From Pseudomonas chlororaphis subsp. piscium (GTDB taxonomy: Bacteria > Pseudomonadota > Gammaproteobacteria > Pseudomonadales > Pseudomonadaceae): 64,000 nt of DNA. The position numbers and the translations under genes are program-made. Shown one piece after another: positions 23,364-33,114 of this stretch (positions are counted from its first letter, which is position 1; each line of letters opens with the position of its first letter). The stretch lies in assembly GCF_003850345.1 (NCBI RefSeq), contig NZ_CP027707.1, positions 1,054,001-1,118,000 on the forward strand. Direction: 5' to 3'. Below the pieces are notes generated by a model. The model made no database searches, had not been told where the DNA came from, and saw only the letters and a program-made list of their open reading frames with translations.

Positions 23364-24416
23364 ATGAGTAAATTCTGGAGTCCATTCGTCAAGGACTTGG
23401 TGCCCTATGTGCCGGGCGAACAGCCGAAGCTGACCAGGCTGGTCAAGCTCAACACCAACGAAAACCCTTACGGCCCGTCGCCCAAGGCTCTGGCCGCGAT
23501 GCAGGGCGAACTGAACGACAACCTGCGCCTGTACCCGGACCCCAACAGCGACCTGCTCAAGCAGGCGGTGGCCCGGTATTACGGGGTACAGAGCAACCAG
23601 GTGTTCCTCGGCAACGGTTCCGACGAAGTGCTGGCGCACATCTTCCACGGCTTGCTGCAGCACGACCAACCGCTGCTGTTCCCGGACATCAGCTACAGCT
23701 TCTATCCGGTGTATTGCGGCCTGTACGGCATCGACTTCGACGCGGTGCCGCTGGACGAGCAGTTCCAGATCCGCCCAGCCGATTACGCCAGGCCGAACGG
23801 CGGGATCATCTTCCCCAACCCGAACGCGCCGACCGGCTGCCTGCTGGCCCTGGAGGCCGTCGAGCAGATCCTCAAGGCCAGCCCGGATTCGGTCGTGGTG
23901 GTGGACGAGGCGTACATCGACTTCGGCGGTGAAACCGCCATCAGCCTGGTGGACCGCTATCCGAACCTGCTGGTGACCCAGACCCTGTCCAAGTCCCGTT
24001 CCCTGGCTGGCCTGCGGGTCGGCCTGGCGGTGGGGCACCCGGACCTGATAGAGGCGCTGGAGCGGATCAAGAACAGCTTCAACTCCTACCCGCTGGATCG
24101 CCTGGCGATAGTTGGCGCCGCGGCGGCGTTCGATGATCGCGAGTACTTCGCCAAGACCTGCCAGCTGGTGATCGACAGTCGCGAGCAGGTGGTGGCGCAG
24201 TTGCGCGCCAAGGGCTTTGAAGTGCTGCCGTCGGCTGCCAACTTCATCTTTGCCCGTCACCCACGACATGATGCGGCGGGCCTGGCGTCCAAGCTGCGGG
24301 AGCAGGGGGTGATTGTCCGGCACTTCAAGCAGGAGCGGATTGCCCAGTTCCTGCGAATCAGTATCGGTACGCCGGAGCAGAACCAGGCCCTGATCGACGG
24401 CCTGGGCGAGCTGTAA
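23364..24416 (+). CDS. hisC: Histidinol-phosphate aminotransferase
   Basis: A 350-residue fold-type I PLP enzyme. The cofactor lysine is about K210 in [10 protein letters not shown], and the FPNPNAPTG substrate-binding motif is upstream. It transfers an amino group from glutamate to imidazole acetol phosphate. It follows hisD by two bases and ends the cluster. The region after it (24417-24469) holds a short REP-like palindrome before the convergent algW. Confidence 0.96.
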   Translation: MSKFWSPFVKDLVPYVPGEQPKLTRLVKLNTNENPYGPSPKALAAMQGELNDNLRLYPDPNSDLLKQAVARYYGVQSNQVFLGNGSDEVLAHIFHGLLQHDQPLLFPDISYSFYPVYCGLYGIDFDAVPLDEQFQIRPADYARPNGGIIFPNPNAPTGCLLALEAVEQILKASPDSVVVVDEAYIDFGGETAISLVDRYPNLLVTQTLSKSRSLAGLRVGLAVGHPDLIEALERIKNSFNSYPLDRLAIVGAAAAFDDREYFAKTCQLVIDSREQVVAQLRAKGFEVLPSAANFIFARHPRHDAAGLASKLREQGVIVRHFKQERIAQFLRISIGTPEQNQALIDGLGEL

Positions 24417-24423
24417 GCCCTAG

Positions 24424-24466
24424 CGCGAGCCAGCCCTCTCCTGTTGGAGCGAGCTGGCTGGCGATG
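24424..24466. repeat. REP-like palindrome between hisC and algW
   Basis: Imperfect arms GCGAGCCAGC and GAGCTGGCTGGC lie around TTGGAGCGAG. The sequence resembles a degenerate form of the GTAGGAGCGAG-type REP found elsewhere in the window. It fills most of the 53-base convergent gap. Confidence 0.5.
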
Positions 24467-24469
24467 CTT

Positions 24470-25624
24470 TTACTCTTTTTCCTTGACCGGCGCCGGTGGC
24501 GGGCGCAGGCCGATTTCGGCGGTGAGCTTGAGCTCCTTGCCGTTGCGCATTACCTGGATGCTGACTTTGTCGCTGGGTTTGATCCGCGCCACCTGGTTCA
24601 TCGAGCGACGGCCATCGCCGGCCGGTTCGCCATCGATGCTGAGAATCACGTCACCCAACTGCATGCCGGCCTTTTGCGCAGGACCGTCGCGGAAAATCCC
24701 CGCCACCACGATGCCCGGGCGCCCGGACAAGCCGAACGACTCGGCCAGTTCCTGGGTCAGCGGCTGCACCTCGATGCCCAGCCAGCCACGAATCACCTGG
24801 CCGTGCTCGATGATCGATTTCATCACCTCCATGGCCAGCTTGATCGGGATGGCGAAGCCAATGCCCTGGGAGCCGCCGGACTTGGAGAAGATCGCCGTGT
24901 TGATCCCGGTCAGGTTGCCGTTGGCATCCACCAGCGCGCCGCCGGAGTTGCCCGGGTTGATCGCCGCGTCGGTCTGGATGAAGTCTTCGTAGTTGTTCAG
25001 GCCCAGCTGATTGCGCCCGGTGGCGCTGATGATGCCCATGGTCACGGTCTGGCCGACCCCGAACGGGTTGCCGATGGCCAGGGTCACGTCGCCGATGCGA
25101 ATGCTGTCGGAGCGTCCGACGGTGATCGAGGGCAGGTTCTTCAGGTCGATCTTGAGGACCGCCAGGTCGGTTTCCGGGTCGCTGCCGATCACATGGGCCA
25201 GGGTTTCACGACCGTCCTTGAGCGCCACCACAATCTGTTCGGCGCCGGAGGTCACGTGGTTGTTGGTCAGCAGATAACCTTCGGGGCTCATGATCACCCC
25301 GGAACCCAGGCTTGACTCCATGCGCTGCTGCTTGGGCAGGTTGTCGCCGAAGAAGCGGCGGAACTGCGGGTCCTCGAACAACGGGTGCGCCGGTTTGTTG
25401 ATGACCTTGGTGGTGTACAGGTTGACCACCGCCGGCGCAGCGATCGCCACGGCATCGGCATAGGACACCGGGCCTTGTCGAAGCGCCTTGGTTTGCGGGG
25501 CTTGCTGCAGGTTGACGTCCAGGCTGGGCAGGCCGACCCATTGCGGGTAACGCTGAATTATCAGCAACGCGATAAGCACGCCGGCCAACAGCGGCCAGCC
25601 AAAAAAACGCAGAGCCTTGAGCAT
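24470..25624 (-). CDS. algW: Site-1 serine protease AlgW (DegS homologue)
   Basis: A 384-residue membrane-anchored HtrA-type protease. One N-terminal helix (about residues 8-24) anchors it. The catalytic triad is H123 (TNNHVTS), D153 (SDPETDLAV) and S227 (GNSGGAL), and one PDZ domain follows from about residue 270. In P. aeruginosa AlgW cleaves MucA after envelope stress, releasing sigma AlgU and inducing alginate; that role is assigned by homology. It is divergent from the Nif3-like gene. Confidence 0.95.
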   Translation of the reverse strand: MLKALRFFGWPLLAGVLIALLIIQRYPQWVGLPSLDVNLQQAPQTKALRQGPVSYADAVAIAAPAVVNLYTTKVINKPAHPLFEDPQFRRFFGDNLPKQQRMESSLGSGVIMSPEGYLLTNNHVTSGAEQIVVALKDGRETLAHVIGSDPETDLAVLKIDLKNLPSITVGRSDSIRIGDVTLAIGNPFGVGQTVTMGIISATGRNQLGLNNYEDFIQTDAAINPGNSGGALVDANGNLTGINTAIFSKSGGSQGIGFAIPIKLAMEVMKSIIEHGQVIRGWLGIEVQPLTQELAESFGLSGRPGIVVAGIFRDGPAQKAGMQLGDVILSIDGEPAGDGRRSMNQVARIKPSDKVSIQVMRNGKELKLTAEIGLRPPPAPVKEKE

Positions 25625-25726
25625 TGAGCAAGTCCTGAGAGGTTGCAGGCCGCCCGGGACGGCCCATAATGTCGCGCATTATACGAGGCCGCGCGCGCCT
25701 CTGAACGGGATATTTAGGAGTCTTTT

Positions 25727-26485
25727 ATGGCCGTTGCCCTGAGCACTCTGGTAGAGGAGGCGGACCGCTACCTGGGCAGTTCGCGAATCGCCGATTACTG
25801 CCCCAATGGCCTGCAGGTCGAAGGCCGGCCACAGGTGATGCGCATTGTCAGCGGCGTCACGGCCAGCCAGGCGTTGCTCGATGCCGCGGTGGAGGCCAAT
25901 GCCGATCTGGTGCTGGTGCATCACGGCTATTTCTGGAAAGGCGAGAACCCCTGCATCACCGGCATGAAGCAGCGCCGGCTGAAAACCCTGCTCAAGCACG
26001 ATATCAGCCTGCTGGCTTATCACCTGCCGCTGGACCTGCACCCGGACGTCGGCAACAACGTGCAACTGGCGCGGCAACTGGATATTACTGTGGAAGGTCC
26101 GCTGGACCCGGACAACCTGAAGATCGTCGGGCTGGTCGGTTCCCTCGCCGAGCCCATGACCGCACGGGACTTCGCGCGCAAGGTCCAGGAGGTGATGGGG
26201 CGCGAGCCGCTGGTGGTCGAAGGCAGCAAGATGATCCGGCGTGTCGGCTGGTGCACCGGTGGCGGCCAGGGCTACATCGATCAGGCGGTGCTGGCCGGCG
26301 TCGATCTGTACCTGAGCGGCGAAGCGTCGGAGCAGACCTTCCACAGCGCCCGGGAAAACGACATCAGTTTTATCGCCGCCGGTCATCACGCCACCGAGCG
26401 TTACGGCGTGCAGGCGCTGGGGGATTACCTGGCCCGACGCTTCGCCCTCGAGCACTTGTTCATCGACTGCCCGAACCCTATATAA
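25727..26485 (+). CDS. Nif3-like dinuclear metal centre protein
   Basis: A 252-residue NIF3/YbgI-family protein. Metal-binding histidines are visible in LVLVHHGYFW, LAYHLPLDLH and AAGHHATERYG. The family forms hexameric rings with a two-metal site; GTP cyclohydrolase I activity (type 1-like) has been proposed for some members, but no function is settled. The gene is divergent from algW with 102 bases between them, and a REP pair follows. Confidence 0.9.
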   Translation: MAVALSTLVEEADRYLGSSRIADYCPNGLQVEGRPQVMRIVSGVTASQALLDAAVEANADLVLVHHGYFWKGENPCITGMKQRRLKTLLKHDISLLAYHLPLDLHPDVGNNVQLARQLDITVEGPLDPDNLKIVGLVGSLAEPMTARDFARKVQEVMGREPLVVEGSKMIRRVGWCTGGGQGYIDQAVLAGVDLYLSGEASEQTFHSARENDISFIAAGHHATERYGVQALGDYLARRFALEHLFIDCPNPI

Positions 26486-26496
26486 AGCCTTGTCCT

Positions 26497-26599
26497 GTAG
26501 CCGCTGCCGCAGGCTGCGATGGCCCAGGCCACGCTGGTCGAAGGACCTTCAAGAGCACACTGCCGCGCAGTCGATTGCAGCCTGCGACAGCGGCTACAG
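26497..26599. repeat. REP pair, GTAGCCGCTGCCGCAGGCTGCGA type
   Basis: A forward copy starting GTAGCCGCTGCCGCAGGCTG (26497) and an inverted copy ending CTGCGACAGCGGCTACAG (26599) enclose about 60 bases, including a partial GTCGAAGGACCTTC palindrome. The same unit occurs once at 57046-57074. Such head-to-head pairs are REPINs, non-autonomous elements mobilised by RAYT transposases in Pseudomonas; no RAYT gene is in the window. Confidence 0.8.
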
Positions 26600-26625
26600 A
26601 AGGACCTGAACACAACAAACAGGCG

Positions 26626-26641
26626 GGTATATTCATATACC
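26626..26641 (+). promoter_or_regulatory. Perfect palindrome upstream of cysD, candidate CysB-type site
   Basis: GGTATAT-TC-ATATACC is a perfect seven-base inverted repeat 104 bases before the cysD ATG, in an otherwise GC-rich chromosome. LysR-type CysB sites are AT-rich dyads near sulfur-gene promoters, so CysB is the natural candidate. The match to a CysB consensus is not checked. Confidence 0.45.
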
Positions 26642-26745
26642 GTTTCGATCTAGTCGGCGTCCTGATTAGAAGAGGTCGCTGTGCTAGCATGCCCCGCTCG
26701 AACACGGCCCGCAGGCCGTCCATAAGAAAGCTTTCGTGAGTAGCC

Positions 26746-27663
26746 ATGGTCGACAAACTGACGCATCTGAAACAGCTGGAGGCGGAAAGCATCCACATCA
26801 TCCGCGAGGTGGCCGCCGAGTTCGACAACCCGGTGATGCTGTACTCCATCGGTAAAGACTCCGCCGTGATGCTGCACCTGGCGCGCAAGGCGTTCTTCCC
26901 GGGCAAGCTGCCGTTTCCGGTGATGCACGTCGACACCCAGTGGAAATTCCAGGAGATGTACAAGTTCCGCGATCGCATGGTCGAAGAGCTGGGCCTGGAA
27001 CTGATCACCCACGTCAACCCGGAAGGCGTTGCGCAGGGCATCAACCCCTTCACCCACGGCAGTGCCAAGCACACCGACATCATGAAGACCGAGGGCCTCA
27101 AGCAGGCGCTGGACAAGTACGGTTTCGATGCGGCGTTCGGCGGTGCCCGGCGTGACGAAGAGAAATCCCGCGCCAAGGAGCGCGTGTACTCGTTCCGCGA
27201 CAGCAAGCATCGCTGGGACCCGAAGAACCAGCGCCCCGAGCTGTGGAACGTCTACAACGGCAAGGTCAACAAGGGCGAGTCGATCCGCGTCTTCCCGCTG
27301 TCGAACTGGACCGAGCTGGACATCTGGCAATACATCTACCTCGAAGGCATCCCGATCGTGCCGCTGTACTTCGCCGCCGAGCGCGAAGTGATCGAGAAGA
27401 ACGGCACCCTGATCATGATCGACGACGAGCGCATTCTTGAGCACCTCTCCGACGAGGAGAAGGCCCGCATCGTCAAGAAGAAGGTGCGTTTCCGTACCCT
27501 TGGCTGCTACCCGTTGACGGGCGCGGTGGAGTCCGAGGCCGAAAGCCTGACGGACATCATTCAGGAAATGCTCCTGACGCGAACTTCCGAGCGCCAGGGC
27601 CGGGTCATCGATCACGATGGCGCCGGTTCCATGGAAGACAAGAAACGTCAGGGCTATTTCTAA
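26746..27663 (+). CDS. cysD: Sulfate adenylyltransferase subunit 2
   Basis: A 305-residue PP-loop ATPase. The pyrophosphate-binding loop [12 protein letters not shown] lies near residues 35-46, and the C-terminal [14 protein letters not shown] is the family ending. CysD makes adenosine phosphosulfate (APS) from sulfate and ATP, driven by GTP hydrolysis in CysN. It lies 12 bases before cysNC, indicating one operon. Confidence 0.97.
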   Translation: MVDKLTHLKQLEAESIHIIREVAAEFDNPVMLYSIGKDSAVMLHLARKAFFPGKLPFPVMHVDTQWKFQEMYKFRDRMVEELGLELITHVNPEGVAQGINPFTHGSAKHTDIMKTEGLKQALDKYGFDAAFGGARRDEEKSRAKERVYSFRDSKHRWDPKNQRPELWNVYNGKVNKGESIRVFPLSNWTELDIWQYIYLEGIPIVPLYFAAEREVIEKNGTLIMIDDERILEHLSDEEKARIVKKKVRFRTLGCYPLTGAVESEAESLTDIIQEMLLTRTSERQGRVIDHDGAGSMEDKKRQGYF

Positions 27664-27675
27664 GTAGGGTCTAAC

Positions 27676-29574
27676 ATGTCGCATCAATCCGAATTGATCA
27701 GCGAGGACATCCTCGCCTACCTGGCCCAGCACGAACGCAAAGAACTGCTGCGCTTCCTGACTTGCGGTAACGTCGACGACGGCAAGAGCACCCTGATCGG
27801 GCGCCTGCTGCACGACTCGAAGATGATCTACGAAGACCATCTGGAAGCCATTACCCGCGACTCGAAAAAAGTCGGCACCACCGGTGACGACATCGACCTG
27901 GCGTTGCTGGTCGACGGCCTGCAGGCCGAGCGTGAGCAGGGCATCACCATCGATGTCGCCTATCGCTACTTCTCCACCGCCAAGCGCAAATTCATCATCG
28001 CCGACACCCCCGGCCATGAGCAGTACACCCGCAACATGGCCACCGGTGCTTCCACCTGTGACCTGGCGATCATCCTGGTGGATGCCCGTTACGGCGTGCA
28101 GACCCAGACCCGTCGCCACAGCTTCATCGCCTCCCTGCTGGGCATCAAGCACATCGTCGTGGCCATCAACAAGATGGACCTCAAGGACTTCGACCAGGGC
28201 GTGTTCGAGTCGATCAAGGCCGACTACCTGAAGTTCGCCGAAGGCCTGAAGATGAAGCCCACCAGCCTGCACTTCGTGCCGATGTCGGCCCTCAAGGGCG
28301 ACAACGTGGTGAACAAGTCCGAGCGCTCGCCGTGGTACACCGGCCAGTCGCTGATGGAAATCCTCGAGACCGTGGAAGTGGCGGGCGATCGCAACTTCAC
28401 CGACCTGCGCTTCCCGGTGCAGTACGTCAACCGTCCGAACCTGAACTTCCGTGGTTTCGCCGGGACCCTGGCCAGCGGCATCGTGCACAAGGGCGACGAA
28501 GTCGTGGTGCTGCCGTCGGGCAAGAGCAGCCGGGTGAAATCCATCGTCACTTTCGAAGGCGAGCTGGAGCATGCCGGCCCGGGCCAGGCCGTGACCCTGA
28601 CCATGGAAGACGAGATCGACATCTCCCGTGGCGACCTGCTGGTGCATGCCGACAACGTACCACCGGTGACCGACAGCTTCGAAGCCATGCTGGTATGGAT
28701 GGCCGAAGAGCCGATGCTGCCGGGCAAGAAATACGACATCAAGCGCGCCACCAGTTACGTGCCGGGCTCCATCGCCAGCATCGTCAACAGGGTCGACGTG
28801 AACACCCTTGAAGAAGGTCCGGCCAGCGCTCTGCAGCTGAACGAAATCGGCAAGGTCAAGATCGCCCTCGACGCGCCGATCGCCCTCGACGGTTACGACA
28901 GCAACCGCACCACCGGTGCCTTCATCGTCATCGACCGCTTGACCAACGGCACCGTCGGCGCCGGCATGATCGTCGCCCAGCCTGTGGTGCATGGCAGCGC
29001 CACGCACCATGGCAAGCTGGCCCATGTAGCCACCGAGGAGCGCGCCCAGCGCTTCGGCCAGCAACCGGCTACCGTGCTGTTCAGCGGCCTGTCCGGCGCT
29101 GGCAAGAGCACCCTGGCCTACGCGGTCGAGCGCAAGCTGTTCGACCTGGGTCGTGCGGTGTTCGTCCTCGACGGCCAGAACCTGCGTCACGACCTGAATA
29201 AGGGCCTGCCCCAGGATCGCGCCGGACGTACCGAGAACTGGCGGCGTGCCGCGCACGTGGCGCGTCAGTTCAACGAAGCCGGCCTGCTGACCCTGGCGGC
29301 GTTCGTCGCACCGAGTGCGGAAGGTCGTGAACAGGCCAGGGACCTGATCGGCAAGGAGCGTCTGCTGACGGTCTACGTCCAGGCTTCGCCAGCGGCCTGT
29401 GCCGAGCGTGATCCGCAGGGCCTGTACGCCGCTGGTGGGGATAACATCCCGGGCGAGTCCTTCCCGTACGACGTGCCGCTGGATGCCGATCTGGTGATCG
29501 ACACCCAGTCCGTGTCGCTGGAAGAGGGCGTCAAGCAAGTGCTGGAACTGCTGCGCAAGCGCGGCGCGATCTAA
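27676..29574 (+). CDS. cysNC: Bifunctional sulfate adenylyltransferase subunit 1 / APS kinase
   Basis: A 632-residue fusion. The first roughly 450 residues are the CysN GTPase, with G1 motif [16 protein letters not shown] and NKMD. From about residue 465 comes an APS kinase (CysC) domain with P-loop GLSGAGKST and the [10 protein letters not shown] substrate motif. Together they activate sulfate to APS and then phosphorylate it to PAPS. Pseudomonads commonly carry this fusion instead of separate cysN and cysC. A strong terminator follows. Confidence 0.97.
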   Translation: MSHQSELISEDILAYLAQHERKELLRFLTCGNVDDGKSTLIGRLLHDSKMIYEDHLEAITRDSKKVGTTGDDIDLALLVDGLQAEREQGITIDVAYRYFSTAKRKFIIADTPGHEQYTRNMATGASTCDLAIILVDARYGVQTQTRRHSFIASLLGIKHIVVAINKMDLKDFDQGVFESIKADYLKFAEGLKMKPTSLHFVPMSALKGDNVVNKSERSPWYTGQSLMEILETVEVAGDRNFTDLRFPVQYVNRPNLNFRGFAGTLASGIVHKGDEVVVLPSGKSSRVKSIVTFEGELEHAGPGQAVTLTMEDEIDISRGDLLVHADNVPPVTDSFEAMLVWMAEEPMLPGKKYDIKRATSYVPGSIASIVNRVDVNTLEEGPASALQLNEIGKVKIALDAPIALDGYDSNRTTGAFIVIDRLTNGTVGAGMIVAQPVVHGSATHHGKLAHVATEERAQRFGQQPATVLFSGLSGAGKSTLAYAVERKLFDLGRAVFVLDGQNLRHDLNKGLPQDRAGRTENWRRAAHVARQFNEAGLLTLAAFVAPSAEGREQARDLIGKERLLTVYVQASPAACAERDPQGLYAAGGDNIPGESFPYDVPLDADLVIDTQSVSLEEGVKQVLELLRKRGAI

Positions 29575-29589
29575 GCCTTAGCGGTCAGT

Positions 29590-29628
29590 AAAAAGCCCGC
29601 CGTCGAGTGATCGACGGCGGGCTTTTTT
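29590..29628 (+). terminator. Terminator after cysNC
   Basis: A fully paired stem AAAGCCCGCCGTCGA / TCGACGGCGGGCTTT with a four-base loop is followed by a run of T. The A tract on the other side could also make it work on the minus strand. Confidence 0.95.
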
Positions 29629-29645
29629 GTGGCCTTGAGAAAGCT

Positions 29646-29716
29646 ATCGCGGGCAAGCCTCGCTCCTACAGAAGCGAGCGTGTTGCTCCTGTGTAGGAGC
29701 GAGGCTTGCCCGCGAT
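29646..29716. repeat. REP pair, ATCGCGGGCAAGCCTCGCTCCTACA type
   Basis: The unit ATCGCGGGCAAGCCTCGCTC (continuing to CTACA, 29646-29670) is repeated in inverted form ending CTTGCCCGCGAT at 29716. Spacer is about 20 bases. It lies in the convergent gap between cysNC and the acyltransferase gene. The same element recurs at 35547, 38961 and 41465. Confidence 0.85.
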
Positions 29717-29737
29717 GAGGCCCTTACAGGCGCTTCA

Positions 29738-30643
29738 TCACTTCCCCGGATACTCCCGATGCATCTGTTCCAGCAGCGCATCCTTGTTCTGCCACAGCTG
29801 GTTTATCCAGCCCTGGAACTCCAGGCGGTACACGCCATCCTGGTCGTAGTTCTTGCCGATGAACTGCGGTGGAATCGGCAGCTCCTCGAAATGCACCACC
29901 ACCTCATTGACCTTGCCGCACAGCAGGTCCCAGTAACCCGGCTGGCCTGCCGGATAGTGGATGGTGACGTTGACGATGGATTCCAGTTGCTCGCCCATGG
30001 CATCCAGCACGAAGGCGATGCCGCCGGCCTTGGGCTTGAGCAGGTAGCGGAACGGCGAGGCCTGTTGCGCATGCTTGGCCTTGGTGAAGCGTGTGCCTTC
30101 GACGAAGTTGAAGATGCCCACCGGGTTGTCGCGGAATTTCGCGCAGGTCTTGCGGGTGGTCTCCAGGTCCTTGCCCTTTTTCTCCGGGTGTTTTTCCAGG
30201 TAGGCCTTGGAGTAGCGCTTCATGAAGGGGAAACCCAGGGCCCACCAGGCCAGGCCGATCACCGGGACCCAGATCAGTTCCTGCTTGAGGAAGAACTTCA
30301 GCGGGCGGATACGGCGGTTGAGCACGTATTGCAGGACCATGATGTCGACCCAGCTCTGGTGGTTGCTGGTGATCAGGTACGAGTGCCGGTAGTCCAGGCT
30401 GTCGAGCCCGCTGAGGTGCCAGCGGGTGTGCCCGAGCAGGCTCATCCAGGCCTTGTTGTTGCTGATCCAGGCTTCATGGATGTGGCTCATCAGCCAGTCG
30501 GTGAAGCGCTGGGCCGCCGGGAAGGGCAGCAGCAACTTGAAGATCGCCACCACGAACAGCGGGGTGCAGCAGACGATGGTGTTGAGCGCCAACAACAGCG
30601 AGGCGATCACGCCGCGCAGCGGTGCAGGTAGAAAATCCAGCAT
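29738..30643 (-). CDS. YihG-like acyltransferase (PlsC family)
   Basis: A 301-residue lysophosphatidic-acid-type acyltransferase. The acyltransferase box is NHQSWVD with H95 and D100, and EGTR follows at about 180-183. A hydrophobic N-terminus (about residues 8-40) anchors it in the inner membrane. Length and the FVEGTRFTKAK segment fit the YihG subfamily, an alternative LPA acyltransferase that shapes phospholipid acyl composition. Its start directly abuts the pta stop, so the two are probably one transcript. Confidence 0.88.
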   Translation of the reverse strand: MLDFLPAPLRGVIASLLLALNTIVCCTPLFVVAIFKLLLPFPAAQRFTDWLMSHIHEAWISNNKAWMSLLGHTRWHLSGLDSLDYRHSYLITSNHQSWVDIMVLQYVLNRRIRPLKFFLKQELIWVPVIGLAWWALGFPFMKRYSKAYLEKHPEKKGKDLETTRKTCAKFRDNPVGIFNFVEGTRFTKAKHAQQASPFRYLLKPKAGGIAFVLDAMGEQLESIVNVTIHYPAGQPGYWDLLCGKVNEVVVHFEELPIPPQFIGKNYDQDGVYRLEFQGWINQLWQNKDALLEQMHREYPGK

Positions 30644-32743
30644 TTACACATCCAGAGGTCGGTTGGCGGCTTGAATCGCGGTCAGGGCGATGGTGTAGAC
30701 GATGTCGTCGACCTGGGCGCCACGGGGCAGGTCGTTCACCGGCTTGCGCAGGCCTTGCAGCATCGGCCCGAGGCTGACGCAGTCGGCGCTGCGCTGCACG
30801 GCCTTGTGGGTGGTGTTGCCGGTGTTCAGGTCGGGGAACACGAACACCGTGGCCTTGCCGGCGACCTGGCTGTTGGGTGCCAGTTGTTGGGCCACGGCCT
30901 CGTTGGCCGCGGCATCGTATTGCAACGGGCCGTCGATCAGCAGCGAGCTCTGGGCTTCATGGGCCAGCAAGGTGGCTTCGCGGACTTTCTCCACTTCTTC
31001 GCCGCTGGCCGATTCGCCGCTGGAATAGCTGATCATCGCCACCCGCGGGGTGATGCCGAACGCGGCCGCCGAGTCGGCGCTTTGCAGGGCGATCTCGGCC
31101 AGCTCGCTGGCGCTCGGGTGCGGGTTCATCACGCAGTCGCCGTAGACCAGCACCTGCTCGGGGAACAGCATGAAAAACACCGACGACACCAGGGTGCAGC
31201 CCGGCGCGGTCTTGATCAGCTGCAGGGCCGGGCGGATGGTATTGGCGGTGGAGTGGATCAGGCCGGACACCAGACCATCGACTTCGTCCAGGGCCAGCAT
31301 CATGGTGCCGATCACCACCGGGTCTTCCAGTTGCTGTTCGGCCATCGGCGCATTGAGGCTCTTGCTCTTGCGCAGCGCCACCATCGGCTCGACGTAGCGT
31401 TCGCGGATCTGGTCCGGGTCGATGACTTCCAGGCCAGGCGGCAACTCGATGCCCTGGGCCCGGGCGACCGCCTCGACGTCCGCGGGTTTGGCCAGCAGCA
31501 CGCAACGGGCGATGCCGCGCGCCTGGCAGATCGCCGCGGCCTGTACGGTCAGCGGCTCGCTGCCTTCGGGCAGGACGATGCGCTTGTTGGCTTCCTGGGC
31601 GCGCTGGATCAACTGGTAGCGGAACACCGCTGGCGACAGGCGCATTTCCCGCGGCGTGCCGCAGCGCTGGTGCAGCCACTTGGCGTCCAGGTGGCTGGCG
31701 ACGAAGTCGGTAATGATCTCCGCGCGCTCGCGGTCATCGATGGGGATTTCCTTGTTCAGGCCATTCAGCTGGTTGGCGGTCTCGTAGGAGCCGGTGCTCA
31801 CCGACAGCACCGGCAGGCCGGCATTCAAGGCGCCGCGGCACAGCTCCATGATCCGCGGATCGGGCAGGGTGTCGCTGGTCAGCAGCAGCCCGGCCAGGGG
31901 CACACCGTTGATCGCTGCCAGGCTCACGGCGAGGATAATGTCGTCGCGATCGCCGGGCGTCACCACCAGCACGCCGGGCTTGAGCAACTCCACGGTGTTA
32001 CGCATGGTGCGCGCGCAGATGATGATCTTGGTCATGCGCCGGCTTTCGTAGTCGCCGGCGTTGAGCACCTGGGCGCCCATCAGGTCGGCCACGTCGCGGG
32101 TGCGCGGTGCGTTCAGTTCCGGTTGGAAGGGGATGCAGCCGAGCAGGCGGAAGTCGCCGCTGCGCAGCAGGGGCGAATGCTCTTTCAGGCGAGCGGAAAA
32201 GGCCTCCATGCTTTCGTCGGTCCGCACCTTGTTGAGGATCACCCCCAGCACTTTCGGATCGCGCGGGCCGCCGAACAGCTGCGCCTGCAGCTCCACGCGA
32301 CCGGACAGCTCGGTGAGCACTTCGTTTTCCGGCGCGGACACCAGGATCACCTCGGCATCCAGGCTTTTCGCCAGGTGCAGGTTGACCCGCGCGGCATAGC
32401 TGGCGCTGCGGGTCGGCACCATGCCTTCGACCACCAGCACGTCCTTGCCGACGGCCGCCTGCTGGTAGAGGGTGATGATTTCTTCCAGCAGCTCGTCCAG
32501 TTGGCCGTCGCCGAGCATCCGTTCGACATGGGCCAGACCCAGGGGCTGCGGCGGTTTCAGGCCGTGGGTGCGGGCCACCAGCTCGGTCGAGCGCTCAGGG
32601 CCGGTATCGCCTGGGTGAGGCTGGGCAATGGGTTTGAAGAAGCCGACCTTGAGGCCGGCCCGTTCCAGGGTACGCACCAGCCCGAGGCTGATGGAGGTCA
32701 GACCCACACCAAAATCGGTGGGCGCGATAAAAAAAGTTTGCAT
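30644..32743 (-). CDS. pta: Phosphate acetyltransferase, long form
   Basis: A 699-residue Pta. It has an N-terminal P-loop/BioD-like domain (from the start MQTFFIAPTDFGVG), a central DRTGG domain and the C-terminal catalytic PTA_PTB domain, which includes GGRVRH-like VHSTANTIRPALQ and the YGDCVMNPHPS region. It interconverts acetyl-CoA and acetyl phosphate. The ATG at 32743 is chosen over a start seven codons upstream because it begins the conserved N-terminus. In P. aeruginosa ackA is adjacent, but here the neighbouring gene is DUF3565. Confidence 0.95.
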   Translation of the reverse strand: MQTFFIAPTDFGVGLTSISLGLVRTLERAGLKVGFFKPIAQPHPGDTGPERSTELVARTHGLKPPQPLGLAHVERMLGDGQLDELLEEIITLYQQAAVGKDVLVVEGMVPTRSASYAARVNLHLAKSLDAEVILVSAPENEVLTELSGRVELQAQLFGGPRDPKVLGVILNKVRTDESMEAFSARLKEHSPLLRSGDFRLLGCIPFQPELNAPRTRDVADLMGAQVLNAGDYESRRMTKIIICARTMRNTVELLKPGVLVVTPGDRDDIILAVSLAAINGVPLAGLLLTSDTLPDPRIMELCRGALNAGLPVLSVSTGSYETANQLNGLNKEIPIDDRERAEIITDFVASHLDAKWLHQRCGTPREMRLSPAVFRYQLIQRAQEANKRIVLPEGSEPLTVQAAAICQARGIARCVLLAKPADVEAVARAQGIELPPGLEVIDPDQIRERYVEPMVALRKSKSLNAPMAEQQLEDPVVIGTMMLALDEVDGLVSGLIHSTANTIRPALQLIKTAPGCTLVSSVFFMLFPEQVLVYGDCVMNPHPSASELAEIALQSADSAAAFGITPRVAMISYSSGESASGEEVEKVREATLLAHEAQSSLLIDGPLQYDAAANEAVAQQLAPNSQVAGKATVFVFPDLNTGNTTHKAVQRSADCVSLGPMLQGLRKPVNDLPRGAQVDDIVYTIALTAIQAANRPLDV

Positions 32744-32805
32744 GCGGATTCTCGACGGGTGCATGGCAACGGTGAGGCGCTTAGGTTTAATGCTCTACCG
32801 GAAAT

Positions 32806-33114
32806 TCAGGCGCCAAGGTTAGCGCTAACCGAGCCTTGAGCGCACCAACCGCAGGCAAAGGGCTGGCCTATTTTTTCCCTGCGTTTGCGCGGATCCAGGA
32901 TCCAGGTCCGGGATTGCCAGGGCGGCTGGTGGCGCAGGTGCTGGGTATGGCCACAGGACAGCTCGACGACCCAGTGGCCGTCCTCATCCTGATGAAAGCC
33001 GACGACAGTCGGGCCTGGCGTTAAGTTCCGTTTGTCCGGGTTCCGTTCGCTTTCGGGCGATTGCTTCGCTAAACTTGGACGTTCTTCATTCTTATGCAAA
33101 AGGTCTCGCCCCAT
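32806..33114 (-). CDS. DUF3565 domain protein
   Basis: About 102 residues with a DUF3565 core: GFHQDEDGHWVVELSCGHTQH, RHQPPW and the closing CGWC. The conserved Cys-Gly-His and Cys-x-x-Cys residues suggest a small metal-binding fold; the function is unknown. The start is uncertain. The only in-frame ATG near family length (33114) overlaps, in antisense, the ATG of the slyD-like gene at 33113, leaving about 40 extra N-terminal residues that may not be translated. Confidence 0.75.
   Translation of the reverse strand: MGRDLLHKNEERPSLAKQSPESERNPDKRNLTPGPTVVGFHQDEDGHWVVELSCGHTQHLRHQPPWQSRTWILDPRKRREKIGQPFACGWCAQGSVSANLGA

Noticed and set aside
26650..29538. A 962-codon open frame antisense to cysD-cysNC
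   Set aside because: Antisense shadow of conserved genes with strong codon bias; the protein is low in recognisable domains.
30671..32839. A 722-codon open frame antisense to pta
   Set aside because: Antisense shadow; pta is complete and clearly the real gene.
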